Below are positions 1-5,394 of a DNA stretch of 5,548 nucleotides, piece by piece. The notes under the pieces are model-generated. The model was given only the letters and a program-made list of their open reading frames with translations, was not told the DNA's origin and searched no databases. The stretch spans positions 1-5,548 of the forward strand of contig DATFXR010000472.1 in the NCBI GenBank assembly GCA_035315685.1, written 5' to 3'. Source of the stretch: QHWK01 sp035315685. GTDB taxonomy: Bacteria > Acidobacteriota > Vicinamibacteria > Vicinamibacterales > CAVVIG01. Within the stretch, counting starts at the first letter, position 1. Each line of letters opens with the position of its first letter. Position numbers and translations under genes: made by a program.

Positions 1-1
1 G

Positions 2-583
2 CCGTTTCCGCCGCCTTCGCCGCCGCGGGATACGGACATCCGCCTCACGAGCCCCGGAATCCGCCTCGCGCAGGTGAAGGAAGAGCTCCTCGCGTGGGTC
101 AAGACGCTGGTGTCGGCCGCCGTGTACGCGGTCATCATCGTCACGTTCGGGTTCCAGGTGGCGCGCGTCGAAGGCCAGAGCATGGCGCCGACGCTCGAGG
201 ATCAGGACCGCCTGATCGTGAACAAGCTCGTGTACCGGATCAGCGATCCGCGGCGCGGCGACATCGTGATGCTCTACTATCCGCTGAACCCCGACAAGTC
301 GTTCGTCAAGCGCGTCATCGCAGAAGAGGGCGATACGGTCCGGATTGTCGACGGACGAGTGTACGTGAACGATATCCCGCTGAAAGACGACTACGTCGCG
401 ACCGAATACCGCAGCCACGACGACTGGGGACCGCAGGTGATCCCCGAAGGCTACTACTTCGTGATGGGCGACCACCGCAACAACAGCTCGGACAGCCGGC
501 ACTGGGGCATGGTGCCGAAGAAGTACATCATCGGAAAAGTGCAGCTCCGGTGGTGGCCTGTACCGACGGCGCGTGTCTTCTAG
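2..583 (+). CDS. lepB: Type I signal peptidase, 5' end probably outside the window
   Basis: Membrane-anchored serine protease that removes signal peptides from exported proteins on the outer face of the cytoplasmic membrane. Counting from a possible GTG at 74 (169 residues), one hydrophobic anchor spans residues 11-27. The catalytic Ser36 lies in the box GQSMAPTL, the general base Lys79 in FVKRVIA, and the conserved GDHRNNSSDSR box at 132-142. All hallmark boxes are present and in order, and the C-terminus is complete. I do not trust GTG 74 as the start: no Shine-Dalgarno sequence precedes it, and the frame stays open to base 2 with GC-rich third positions, encoding a proline-rich stretch (PFPPPSPPRD). 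A cytosolic N-terminal extension starting left of the window is therefore likely. The 3' end overlaps the CDF gene by 11 bases, which suggests co-transcription. Family assignment is very secure; the start is not. Confidence 0.93.
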   Translation, partial: PFPPPSPPRDTDIRLTSPGIRLAQVKEELLAWVKTLVSAAVYAVIIVTFGFQVARVEGQSMAPTLEDQDRLIVNKLVYRISDPRRGDIVMLYYPLNPDKSFVKRVIAEEGDTVRIVDGRVYVNDIPLKDDYVATEYRSHDDWGPQVIPEGYYFVMGDHRNNSSDSRHWGMVPKKYIIGKVQLRWWPVPTARVF

Positions 584-1466
584 CGCCGTCCCCTCACGTT
601 ACGCGGCTGTCGCCCGCGTCCTCATCGTCGTGCTGCTGCTCAATCTCGCCGTTGCGATGGCGAAGATCCTCTTCGGGTACGCGAGCGGCGCGATCAGCAT
701 CCTCTCGGACGGTTTTCACTCGCTGACGGACGCATCGTCGAATGTCGTCGGACTGGTCGGCGTTCGCGCCGCCGGGCGGCCGCCGGATGCGGATCACCCG
801 TACGGGCACCGGAAGTACGAGACGGTCGCGGCGGCCGCGGTCAACGCGTTCCTGCTGCTGGTGATGATCGAGGTGCTGCGCAATGCGTTCAACCACCTCA
901 CCGGCCGCGCGCAGCTGCCCGACATCTCGGCCGTGAGCTTCGGCGTCATGCTCGCCACAATCGCGATCAACCTGGCGGTGGTCGCCTACGAGTCGCGTGC
1001 GGCCGAGCGGCTGGCCAGCGAGGTGCTGCTCGCAGACGCGACGCAGACGCGTGGCGACGTCTGGTCGTCGCTGACGGTGATCGCCGCGCTCGCCGGGGCC
1101 CGCGCCGGCATGCCGATTCTCGATCCTCTCGCGGCGCTCGTCGTGGCGGGATTCATCGGCTACTCGGGCTACCAGGTAGCGCGCGCCACCACCGGCATCC
1201 TGAGCGATCGCATCGTCATCTCCGATGCCGATCTGGAGCGCGTCGTCATGTCGGTGCCGGGCGTCCTCGGGTGCCACCAGATCCGGACGCGCGGCGCCGC
1301 CGATCACGTCTTCCTCGATCTGCACGTCTGGCTGCCTGCCGACATGCGTCTGCATGAGGCGCACGATCTGTCGCACGTCGTGAAGGATCGCCTGATGGCG
1401 CGCTATCCGCAGATCGCGGATGCGGTGATTCACATCGAGCCGCCGCCCAGGGGCGCTGCCGACTAG
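573..1466 (+). CDS. Cation diffusion facilitator (CDF) family metal efflux transporter
   Basis: Inner-membrane proton-coupled exporter of divalent metals (zinc, iron, manganese or similar), 297 residues, the normal CDF length. TM1 is at about 13-34. TM2 carries His49-x3-Asp53 within SDGFHSLTD. The cytosolic loop has the family motif DHPYGHRKYE (74-83). TM3 to TM6 follow to about residue 205. The C-terminal cytoplasmic domain (about 215-292) keeps the HQIRTRG, DLHVW and AH histidine/aspartate positions and ends in VIHIEPP, as is typical of the metal-sensing dimer domain. In TM5, where most members have HxxxD, this protein reads DATQTRGD: Gln158 and Asp162, so one of the four usual transport-site ligands is changed. 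The GTG start at 573 overlaps the end of the signal peptidase gene and has no clear ribosome binding site, so translational coupling is likely. The transported metal cannot be assigned from sequence alone. Confidence 0.94.
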   Translation: MSSSAVPSRYAAVARVLIVVLLLNLAVAMAKILFGYASGAISILSDGFHSLTDASSNVVGLVGVRAAGRPPDADHPYGHRKYETVAAAAVNAFLLLVMIEVLRNAFNHLTGRAQLPDISAVSFGVMLATIAINLAVVAYESRAAERLASEVLLADATQTRGDVWSSLTVIAALAGARAGMPILDPLAALVVAGFIGYSGYQVARATTGILSDRIVISDADLERVVMSVPGVLGCHQIRTRGAADHVFLDLHVWLPADMRLHEAHDLSHVVKDRLMARYPQIADAVIHIEPPPRGAAD

Positions 1467-1476
1467 AGTAGGCGTC

Positions 1477-1573
1477 GGGGATTAGGGGTTGGGGATCAGG
1501 GATTGGGGATTGGGGAGCATCGAACAGCGCCGTGACCAAAACGCCAATCCCTAACCCCCAATCCCTAACCCCT
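1477..1573. repeat. Inverted pair of G-rich heptamer tandem repeats
   Basis: The left arm (1477-1516) divides into degenerate heptamers of the form RGGGRTY: GGGGATT, AGGGGTT, GGGGATC, AGGGATT, GGGGATT, GGGGAG. The right arm (1544-1573) is the same type on the other strand (CCAATCC, CTAACCC and so on). The longest exact inverted match I can verify is 11 bases, 1498-1508 with 1556-1566; the rest pairs with mismatches and alternative registers. The left arm has six runs of three to four G within 40 bases, and the right arm has four on the other strand, so either could form a G-quadruplex. The unit begins 10 bases after the CDF stop codon, and the right arm lies inside the frame of the next gene. 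Possible roles are a terminator-like hairpin or a dispersed intergenic repeat; sequence alone cannot decide. Confidence 0.88.
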
Positions 1574-2437
1574 GGACTGAAGGCGTTCGCCAGGCGCAAA
1601 ACGGCCGAGGCCGTAGCGGCCGACATCTTTCCGTTCGTCACAGAGCGCGAGGAACCAGCGCCGGAGTTGATTGCCGTCGGCAACGACTGGACACGGCGGC
1701 TGTTCGACGGTCCGTTTTATCTTTCACCGCCCCGCGGCGACGGCCTGCCGTCGACCAGCCTGGTGTTCGTGCAGTCGCGCGAAGGCAATACCGGGGCGAC
1801 AAACCCGTCGACGCTCGGCGGCGGCGAAGCCGACGAGCACTTGATCTACGAAGGGCTGTCGCGCGTGGCGGCGGACGCCGTCCTGAGCGGCGCGGAAACG
1901 AGCCGTGCCGGCAACCTCGTCTTCTCGACATGGCATCCGGAGCTCGTGCGGCTGCGCGCGTCGCTTGGACTGCCGCGTCATCCCGTGCAGATCATCGCGA
2001 CGCTCCGCGGCCTGTCGCTCAACGGTCTGCTCTTCAACGAGCCGTCGCTGCGCGTGATCGTCGTGACGGTGGCAAGTTGCCCCGGCTTGATGATGACAGC
2101 TCTCGCCGATCGACCGTGGATCACGACGATCGCCATGCCGGAGGCGACCGACCTCGTGTTCGCGTTCCGGCGCCTGCATGAGCTCGGCATCACGCGCATC
2201 TCATGCGTCGGCGGACGCACGCTTGCGCGTCAACTGATCGACGCGGGTCTGATCGACGATCTTTACTTGACGACGTCGCCGAAGTCGGCCGGTGAGCCGA
2301 ATACACCGTTGTACCCGGCGCCGCTCGGCGGGCGGGAGATTGTCAGAAAACGCGGGACGGAATCGGACATCGGCGTGACGTTCGAGCACCTCTGGTTGGA
2401 CAGATCACGTCCTATCTGTTCTTCGGCACTACCCTGA
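1532..2437 (+). CDS. RibD C-terminal / dihydrofolate-reductase-like oxidoreductase
   Basis: Predicted cytosolic NAD(P)H-dependent reductase of the RibD_C fold (the family of pyrimidine reductase in riboflavin synthesis and DHFR-like proteins); the substrate is unknown. The conserved core runs from about residue 74 (TSLVFVQSREGNTG, the counterpart of the usual substrate-loop strand), through HLIYEGLSRVAADAVLSGAET with the family's ADAVL-GA-T signature. It ends in CVGGRTLARQLIDAGLIDDLYLTT, where Gly227-Gly228 is the nucleotide-binding turn. No deaminase domain is present, so it is not a full RibD. The start is doubtful: GTG 1532 is the only conventional start before the core, has no ribosome binding site, and residues 2-14 (TKTPIPNPQSLTP) are encoded by the repeat arm. 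A TTG at 1667 is another option. The 3' end runs 26 bases past the convergent cyclotransferase stop, adding a short tail (RSRPICSSALP) that does not look like domain sequence. Fold assignment is good; function is unassigned. Confidence 0.83.
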   Translation: MTKTPIPNPQSLTPGLKAFARRKTAEAVAADIFPFVTEREEPAPELIAVGNDWTRRLFDGPFYLSPPRGDGLPSTSLVFVQSREGNTGATNPSTLGGGEADEHLIYEGLSRVAADAVLSGAETSRAGNLVFSTWHPELVRLRASLGLPRHPVQIIATLRGLSLNGLLFNEPSLRVIVVTVASCPGLMMTALADRPWITTIAMPEATDLVFAFRRLHELGITRISCVGGRTLARQLIDAGLIDDLYLTTSPKSAGEPNTPLYPAPLGGREIVRKRGTESDIGVTFEHLWLDRSRPICSSALP

Positions 2438-3212
2438 TCTCGAACAGCTTGGGCCACAGCTTCCCGGTGATGAACAGGCGATCGTGCTCGGCGTCGTAGG
2501 CGATGCCGTTGAGGACGTCGGTCTGCGCGCGCTCCTGAGGCGACAGCAGCCCGCGCAGATCGAGGTACGCGCCGACCTTGCCCGTGTCAGGCGCGATCCG
2601 CGCGATGTAGTCGGTCTGCCAGATATTCGCGAAGATCTCGCCCTTGACGTACTCGACCTCGTTCAGGTTCCGGAGCGGCGCGCCGGCGGCCGTCACCTTG
2701 ATACGACGCTTCTCGGCGAAGGTTGAGGGATCGAGCACCCGAAGCTCGTCCGTCCCGTCGCTCATGATCAGGTTGGTGCCGTCGAAGGTGAGCCCCCAGC
2801 CCTCGCCCGGATACGAGAACCGTTTTTTCGGTGCGAACGACACGCGGTCGTACACGAACGCGACGTGCGACTGCCATGTGAGCTCGATGAGGTCGTTCTT
2901 CCAGACGGTGATGCCTTCGCCGAAGTACGGCGCCGGCACGTCGCGCTTCTGCTCGACCTTGCCGGTGTCGAGGGCGACACGCCGGATCGACGACCGCCCG
3001 ACGAGGCCGGTGCCCTCGTAGAGGACGCCGCCGAGATACTGCAGGCCCTGCGTGAACGCTTCGGGATCGTGCGGGTACACGCGCACGACTTGATATCCGA
3101 GCAGCGGCAGGCTGGCCGCGAGCTGTCGCGTGAGGACTTCGGGCGACTGCGGCGCGAAACCGGTCATGACGGGCAGCGCCGCAAGCAACGAGGCCGAGAG
3201 AACGAAGCGCAC
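2412..3212 (-). CDS. Secreted glutaminyl-peptide cyclotransferase (glutamine cyclotransferase, beta-propeller type)
   Basis: Converts N-terminal glutamine of peptides to pyroglutamate, releasing ammonia; expected in the periplasm or outside the cell. The protein has 266 residues. Residues 1-20 form a signal peptide (Arg2, hydrophobic core LSASLLAALPV, small residues near GFA). The remainder is the five-bladed propeller of the plant/bacterial family (PF05096). Signature blocks are AFTQGL (52-57), EGTG, YFGEGI (96-101), ELTW, GEGWGL, NLNEVEYV (182-189), EIFANIWQTD, VLNGIAYD and LFITGKLWPKLFEI. From my memory of papaya cyclotransferase, Phe53, Gln55, Phe97, Glu99, Trp113, Trp139, Asn184, Trp198 and Lys251 correspond to active-site residues, so it should be active. 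I chose the GTG at 3212 because it begins a clean signal peptide. The frame is open much further upstream, but that part is repeat and antisense of the DJ-1 remnant. No ribosome binding site is evident. Confidence 0.93.
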   Translation of the reverse strand: MRFVLSASLLAALPVMTGFAPQSPEVLTRQLAASLPLLGYQVVRVYPHDPEAFTQGLQYLGGVLYEGTGLVGRSSIRRVALDTGKVEQKRDVPAPYFGEGITVWKNDLIELTWQSHVAFVYDRVSFAPKKRFSYPGEGWGLTFDGTNLIMSDGTDELRVLDPSTFAEKRRIKVTAAGAPLRNLNEVEYVKGEIFANIWQTDYIARIAPDTGKVGAYLDLRGLLSPQERAQTDVLNGIAYDAEHDRLFITGKLWPKLFEIRVVPKNR

Positions 3213-3233
3213 CCAAGGGACTATGACACACTT

Positions 3234-3280
3234 CAGTCGCAGTCGGCAGTTCTCAGTCGGCAGTCGCAGTCGGCAGTGCG
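3234..3280. repeat. AGTCGGC-type heptamer tandem repeat, left arm of inverted pair
   Basis: This run alternates AGTCGC, AGTCGGC and AGTTCTC units, hexamers and heptamers of one degenerate motif. It lies 21 bases upstream of the cyclotransferase start codon and ends where DJ-1 homology begins, so it has replaced the first part of that gene. Positions 3238-3260 pair with 3701-3722 in inverted orientation with a single one-base bulge, and 3258-3271 pairs exactly (14 bases) with 3726-3739. Any promoter of the cyclotransferase would have to lie in or beyond this repeat. Confidence 0.88.
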
Positions 3281-3684
3281 TCGATCCCTTTCGCGAACTC
3301 GAGCAGGCGGGCGCGCGCGTCGACATCGTCTCACCGGAGCCACGCACGGTGAAGGCGTGGCAGCACAGCATGAATCCGCGGGCAGTCGAGTTCGTGCACG
3401 CGTTCGTGCGGGCCGGCAAGCCGATCGCCGCGATCTGCCATGGGCCGTGGACGCTCATCGAAGGCGACGCGGTACGTGGCAAACGCGTGACCTCATGGCC
3501 GTCGCTGAAGACCGACCTCACCAGTGCCGGAGCCCACTGGGTTGACGAGCGGTGCGTCGTCGACAACGGACTGGTCACGTCGCGCAAGCCGGACGACATT
3601 CCGGCGTTCAACGACAAGATGATCGAGGAGTTCGCCGAAGGCCGGCACGCGGGGCAACCAGTTGGCGCGTCCTCGCGTTCCTGA
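3280..3684 (+). pseudogene. DJ-1/PfpI family protein remnant, N-terminally and internally deleted
   Basis: The intact family comprises small glutamine-amidotransferase-like proteins (PfpI/YhbO/DJ-1 group) of about 180-190 residues, often linked to protein damage or stress. Recognisable homology starts with ELEQAGARVDIVSPE, continues to VKAWQH, then jumps to NPRAVEFVHAFVRAGKPIAAICHGPWTLIE. The C-terminal part is complete and well conserved (TSWPSLKTDL, GLVTSRKPDDIPAFNDKMIEEFAEG). The nucleophile Cys is kept (TGC 3436-3438) within AICHGPW. Two pieces are missing compared with the family pattern I know: the first roughly 20 residues with the opening strand and its conserved acidic residue, and about 35-40 residues between WQH and NPRAV (junction near 3366-3372) that normally contain the LVLPGG strand-loop. 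The remaining frame has no stop codons or frameshifts, so decay is recent or a shorter product is made, for example from ATG 3370. Inverted repeat arms flank it. I call it a pseudogene because both missing blocks belong to the core fold. Confidence 0.8.
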
Positions 3685-3700
3685 TCGCCGCCGTGCACCA

Positions 3701-3748
3701 CCGACTGAGACTGCCGACTGCGCCTGACTGCGACTGCCGGCTGGTCAG
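3701..3748. repeat. AGTCGGC-type heptamer tandem repeat, right arm of inverted pair
   Basis: Reverse-complement copy of the repeat at 3234-3280 (units CCGACTG, AGACTG, CCGACTG, CGCCTGACTG, CGACTG). It starts 16 bases after the DJ-1 remnant stop codon. Its outer end covers the TGA stop codon (3745-3747) of the hydroxyacid dehydrogenase on the - strand. The two arms are about 420 bases apart, so the DJ-1 remnant forms the spacer of a long inverted repeat. Confidence 0.87.
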
Positions 3749-4731
3749 TAGCCGGCGACCTTGTCCACGACGTTGAGCAGCGGCTCGCCCTGATCGAACC
3801 GACGCAGATTGTCTGAGAACAGGGCAACGAGCGGCGTCCAGTAATCACGCAGGGCGCCCGACGTGTGCGGCGTCACGATCACGTTCGGCAGGTCCCAGTA
3901 CGCGCTCGACTGCGGCAGCGGCTCCTCGGTGAAGACGTCGAGCGCCGCCCCGCCCAGGCGTCCATCGCGCAGCGCCTCCACCACCGCGTCGTCGTCGATC
4001 AGCTTTCCGCGGGCGACGTTGATCAGGAACGCGCCCGGCTTGATGCGATCGAGTTCAGTGCGCCCGATGAGCCGTTTGGTTTCCGGCGTGTGCGGCGCCG
4101 CCAGCACCACCACGTCGCTGACGACCAGGAGATCGTGCAGCCGGTCGGGCGGCCAGACGGCGTCGACGCCCGCGGGCGGCGGTTCGTAGACGCGCCGGCG
4201 AATCGCCGTGATGCGGAAGCCGAACGGCGCGGCGATGCTCACCAGCTCGCGGCCGATTGCGCCGAGGCCGACGATGCCCATGCGCTGACCGTGCAGCGTG
4301 CGCACATCGATCGAAGGACCTTCGAGCTCCTCCTGCGCCCATCGATGCGATGCCTGCGCGCGAATCGCCGCAGGCAGCTTGCGCGCGAGTGCGATCGCCG
4401 CACCGAGAATGTGCTCCGCCATCGCCCGCGCGCGGATGCCGCGCGCGCTCGTCAGGACCACTCCGCTGGCGAGCAGCTCGGGAAACATCAGGCCGCCGAC
4501 GCCCACCGCCGGGCTCTGGACCCAGCGCAGCCGCGTGAGCGACGGAAACAGATCCCGGTCGACGAAGGGCGTGAAGGCGACGTCGGCGTCAGGCAGCAGC
4601 CGCCGCAGCGTGTCGCGATCCCATGCGTCGAGGAACGTGTGGCGCGGAAAGTCGCGGCGGAGCTGATCGACGAAGCGCCGCGGCATCACCCAGGCAGGCG
4701 CCGGAGAGATCACGCCGACTACTACATTCAT
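3745..4731 (-). CDS. D-2-hydroxyacid dehydrogenase (NAD(P)-dependent)
   Basis: Cytosolic reductase/dehydrogenase acting on a 2-hydroxy or 2-keto acid such as glyoxylate, hydroxypyruvate or a similar substrate; 328 residues, normal for the family. The N-terminal substrate domain covers about 1-95. The nucleotide-binding domain (about 96-290) has the Rossmann glycines in GIVGLGAIGRE (Gly155, Gly157, Gly160). The catalytic triad is complete: Arg241 in NVARGKLID, Glu270 in DVFTEEPL, His289 in TPHTSG. After the second Rossmann strand the sequence is ITAIRRR (174-180) with no acidic residue at its end. By comparison with GhrA-like enzymes this suggests NADP(H) rather than NAD(H), an inference. The ATG at 4731 has no Shine-Dalgarno sequence; its leader is the CT/A-rich strand of the octamer repeat. 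It lies downstream of moaC on the same strand, separated by about 135 bases of repeat, so co-transcription is possible but unproven. The exact substrate is unknown. Confidence 0.94.
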   Translation of the reverse strand: MNVVVGVISPAPAWVMPRRFVDQLRRDFPRHTFLDAWDRDTLRRLLPDADVAFTPFVDRDLFPSLTRLRWVQSPAVGVGGLMFPELLASGVVLTSARGIRARAMAEHILGAAIALARKLPAAIRAQASHRWAQEELEGPSIDVRTLHGQRMGIVGLGAIGRELVSIAAPFGFRITAIRRRVYEPPPAGVDAVWPPDRLHDLLVVSDVVVLAAPHTPETKRLIGRTELDRIKPGAFLINVARGKLIDDDAVVEALRDGRLGGAALDVFTEEPLPQSSAYWDLPNVIVTPHTSGALRDYWTPLVALFSDNLRRFDQGEPLLNVVDKVAGY

Positions 4732-4734
4732 GGA

Positions 4735-4872
4735 GATTTGAGGACTTGAGGATTTAGGGATGTAAGGATCTTATCGGAGGATTGCGGGCATGCGCATGGC
4801 GAGGTGGCTTTCAAAGATCCTCGAATGCCAATCCTCAAATCCTCAAGTCCTCAAATCCTCAAATCCTCAAAT
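4735..4872. repeat. Inverted pair of GAGGATTT octamer tandem repeats
   Basis: The left arm (4735 to about 4770) reads as degenerate octamers GAGGACTT, GAGGATTT, AGGGATGT. The right arm (about 4831-4872) is a cleaner run of the complementary octamer AAATCCTC. A 21-base stretch at 4735-4755 is the exact reverse complement of 4837-4857, with 81 bases between. Inside, AAGATCC at 4814-4820 also pairs with GGATCTT at 4767-4773, so the arms can zip into a long hairpin with a loop of about 40 bases. The pair fills nearly the whole space between the moaC stop codon, which lies inside the right arm (4867-4869), and the dehydrogenase start codon at 4731. No other gene is visible in this gap. Confidence 0.9.
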
Positions 4873-5394
4873 TCGCCTGTAGGTCCCCGAGCGTCCGCCG
4901 GACTTGAACATCAGCCGGATGTCGCCGATGACCATCGTCTTGTCGACCGCCTTCACCATGTCGTAGACCGTGAGCGCGGCCACGGCCACTGCGGTGAGCG
5001 CCTCCATCTCCACGCCCGTCTGCGCCGTCGTGCGCACGCGCGCCTCGATGGTATAGCCACGTGCGATTGGCCGGAGGTCGACGTCGACGCTCGAGATCGG
5101 CAGCGGATGGCACAGCGGGATCAGCGACGCCGTCTGCTTGGCTGCGAGGATCCCGGCCAGGCGCGCCGTCTGCAGGGGATCGCCCTTCTTCACCGCGCCA
5201 GCACGGATCTGTCGAACCGCGGCGCGCGACATGGTGATCGATCCGCGCGCGATCGCCTCGCGCGACGTCACCGGCTTGGCGGCCACATCGACCATCCGCA
5301 CACGCCCGCGCGCGTCGACATGGGACAGTACCAGGGCTTCCCGTCCTGCCCGTCCGGCCTTTCCCGCCCGTCCTGCCCTACTGCTCTTCGCCAT
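4867..5394 (-). CDS. moaC: Cyclic pyranopterin monophosphate synthase MoaC (molybdenum cofactor biosynthesis)
   Basis: Converts the MoaA product 3',8-cyclo-7,8-dihydro-GTP to cyclic pyranopterin monophosphate, an early step of molybdenum cofactor synthesis in the cytosol. From ATG 5394 the protein has 175 residues, slightly longer than E. coli MoaC. Conserved blocks are LSHVDARGRVRMVDVAAKPVT (23-43), SLIPLCHPLPIS with His96, GVEMEALTAVAVAALTVYDMVKAV (127-150) with Asp145 and Lys148 matching catalytic E. coli Asp128 and Lys131, and a GGRSGTYRR tail. The core is complete. Residues 6-18 are four (R/K)AG triplets plus Arg, an extension encoded by a 9-base tandem repeat and not part of the family fold. 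The start overlaps the rex end by 17 bases, indicating a rex-moaC operon. A GTG at 5397, one codon earlier in the same frame, is an alternative start. The TGA stop lies inside the octamer repeat. The neighbourhood shows no moaA, moaD or moaE. Confidence 0.95.
   Translation of the reverse strand: MAKSSRAGRAGKAGRAGREALVLSHVDARGRVRMVDVAAKPVTSREAIARGSITMSRAAVRQIRAGAVKKGDPLQTARLAGILAAKQTASLIPLCHPLPISSVDVDLRPIARGYTIEARVRTTAQTGVEMEALTAVAVAALTVYDMVKAVDKTMVIGDIRLMFKSGGRSGTYRRI
5340..5378. repeat. 9-base tandem repeat inside the 5' end of moaC
   Basis: On the + strand the run reads CCCGTCCTG, CCCGTCCGG, CCTTTCCCG, CCCGTCCTG, CCC: four imperfect 9-base units. On the - strand it is read in frame as RAG, RAG, KAG, RAG. 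Because the unit is a multiple of three it extends the MoaC N-terminus without breaking the frame. It ends at the rex stop codon (5378-5380), so it sits at the rex/moaC junction. Unlike the other three repeats in the window it is direct only, with no inverted partner visible. Confidence 0.82.

Noticed and set aside
594..1433. Long - strand open frame (279 codons) opposite the CDF gene
   Set aside because: Arg/Asp/Gln/His-rich translation without any domain, exactly antisense to a well-conserved transporter; a by-product of high GC.
1477..1516. Telomere-like TTAGGGG motifs
   Set aside because: Internal, degenerate, and matched by an inverted copy 27 bases away between ordinary bacterial genes; no replicon end is indicated.
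2816..2835. CCG-T6-CGG as an intrinsic terminator
   Set aside because: It lies inside the conserved cyclotransferase coding region, where the T-run encodes Lys-Lys on the - strand; the stem is only a few bases.
3234..3748. A composite transposon or MITE with terminal inverted repeats carrying the DJ-1 gene
   Set aside because: The arms are internally tandem and pair in several registers, no transposase is present, and I see no target-site duplication outside the arms.
3213..3848. N-terminal extension of the cyclotransferase up to 478 codons
   Set aside because: The extra part is antisense to the DJ-1 remnant and the repeat arm; a signal peptide starts cleanly at GTG 3212 and the remaining length matches the family.
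3865..4749. Long + strand open frame (294 codons) opposite the hydroxyacid dehydrogenase
   Set aside because: Composition is Arg/His/Asp-rich and featureless; the opposite strand carries all catalytic motifs of a known family.
4826..4872. Short regular repeats as a possible CRISPR array
   Set aside because: Units are 7-9 bases, directly abutting, with no unique spacers and no cas gene.
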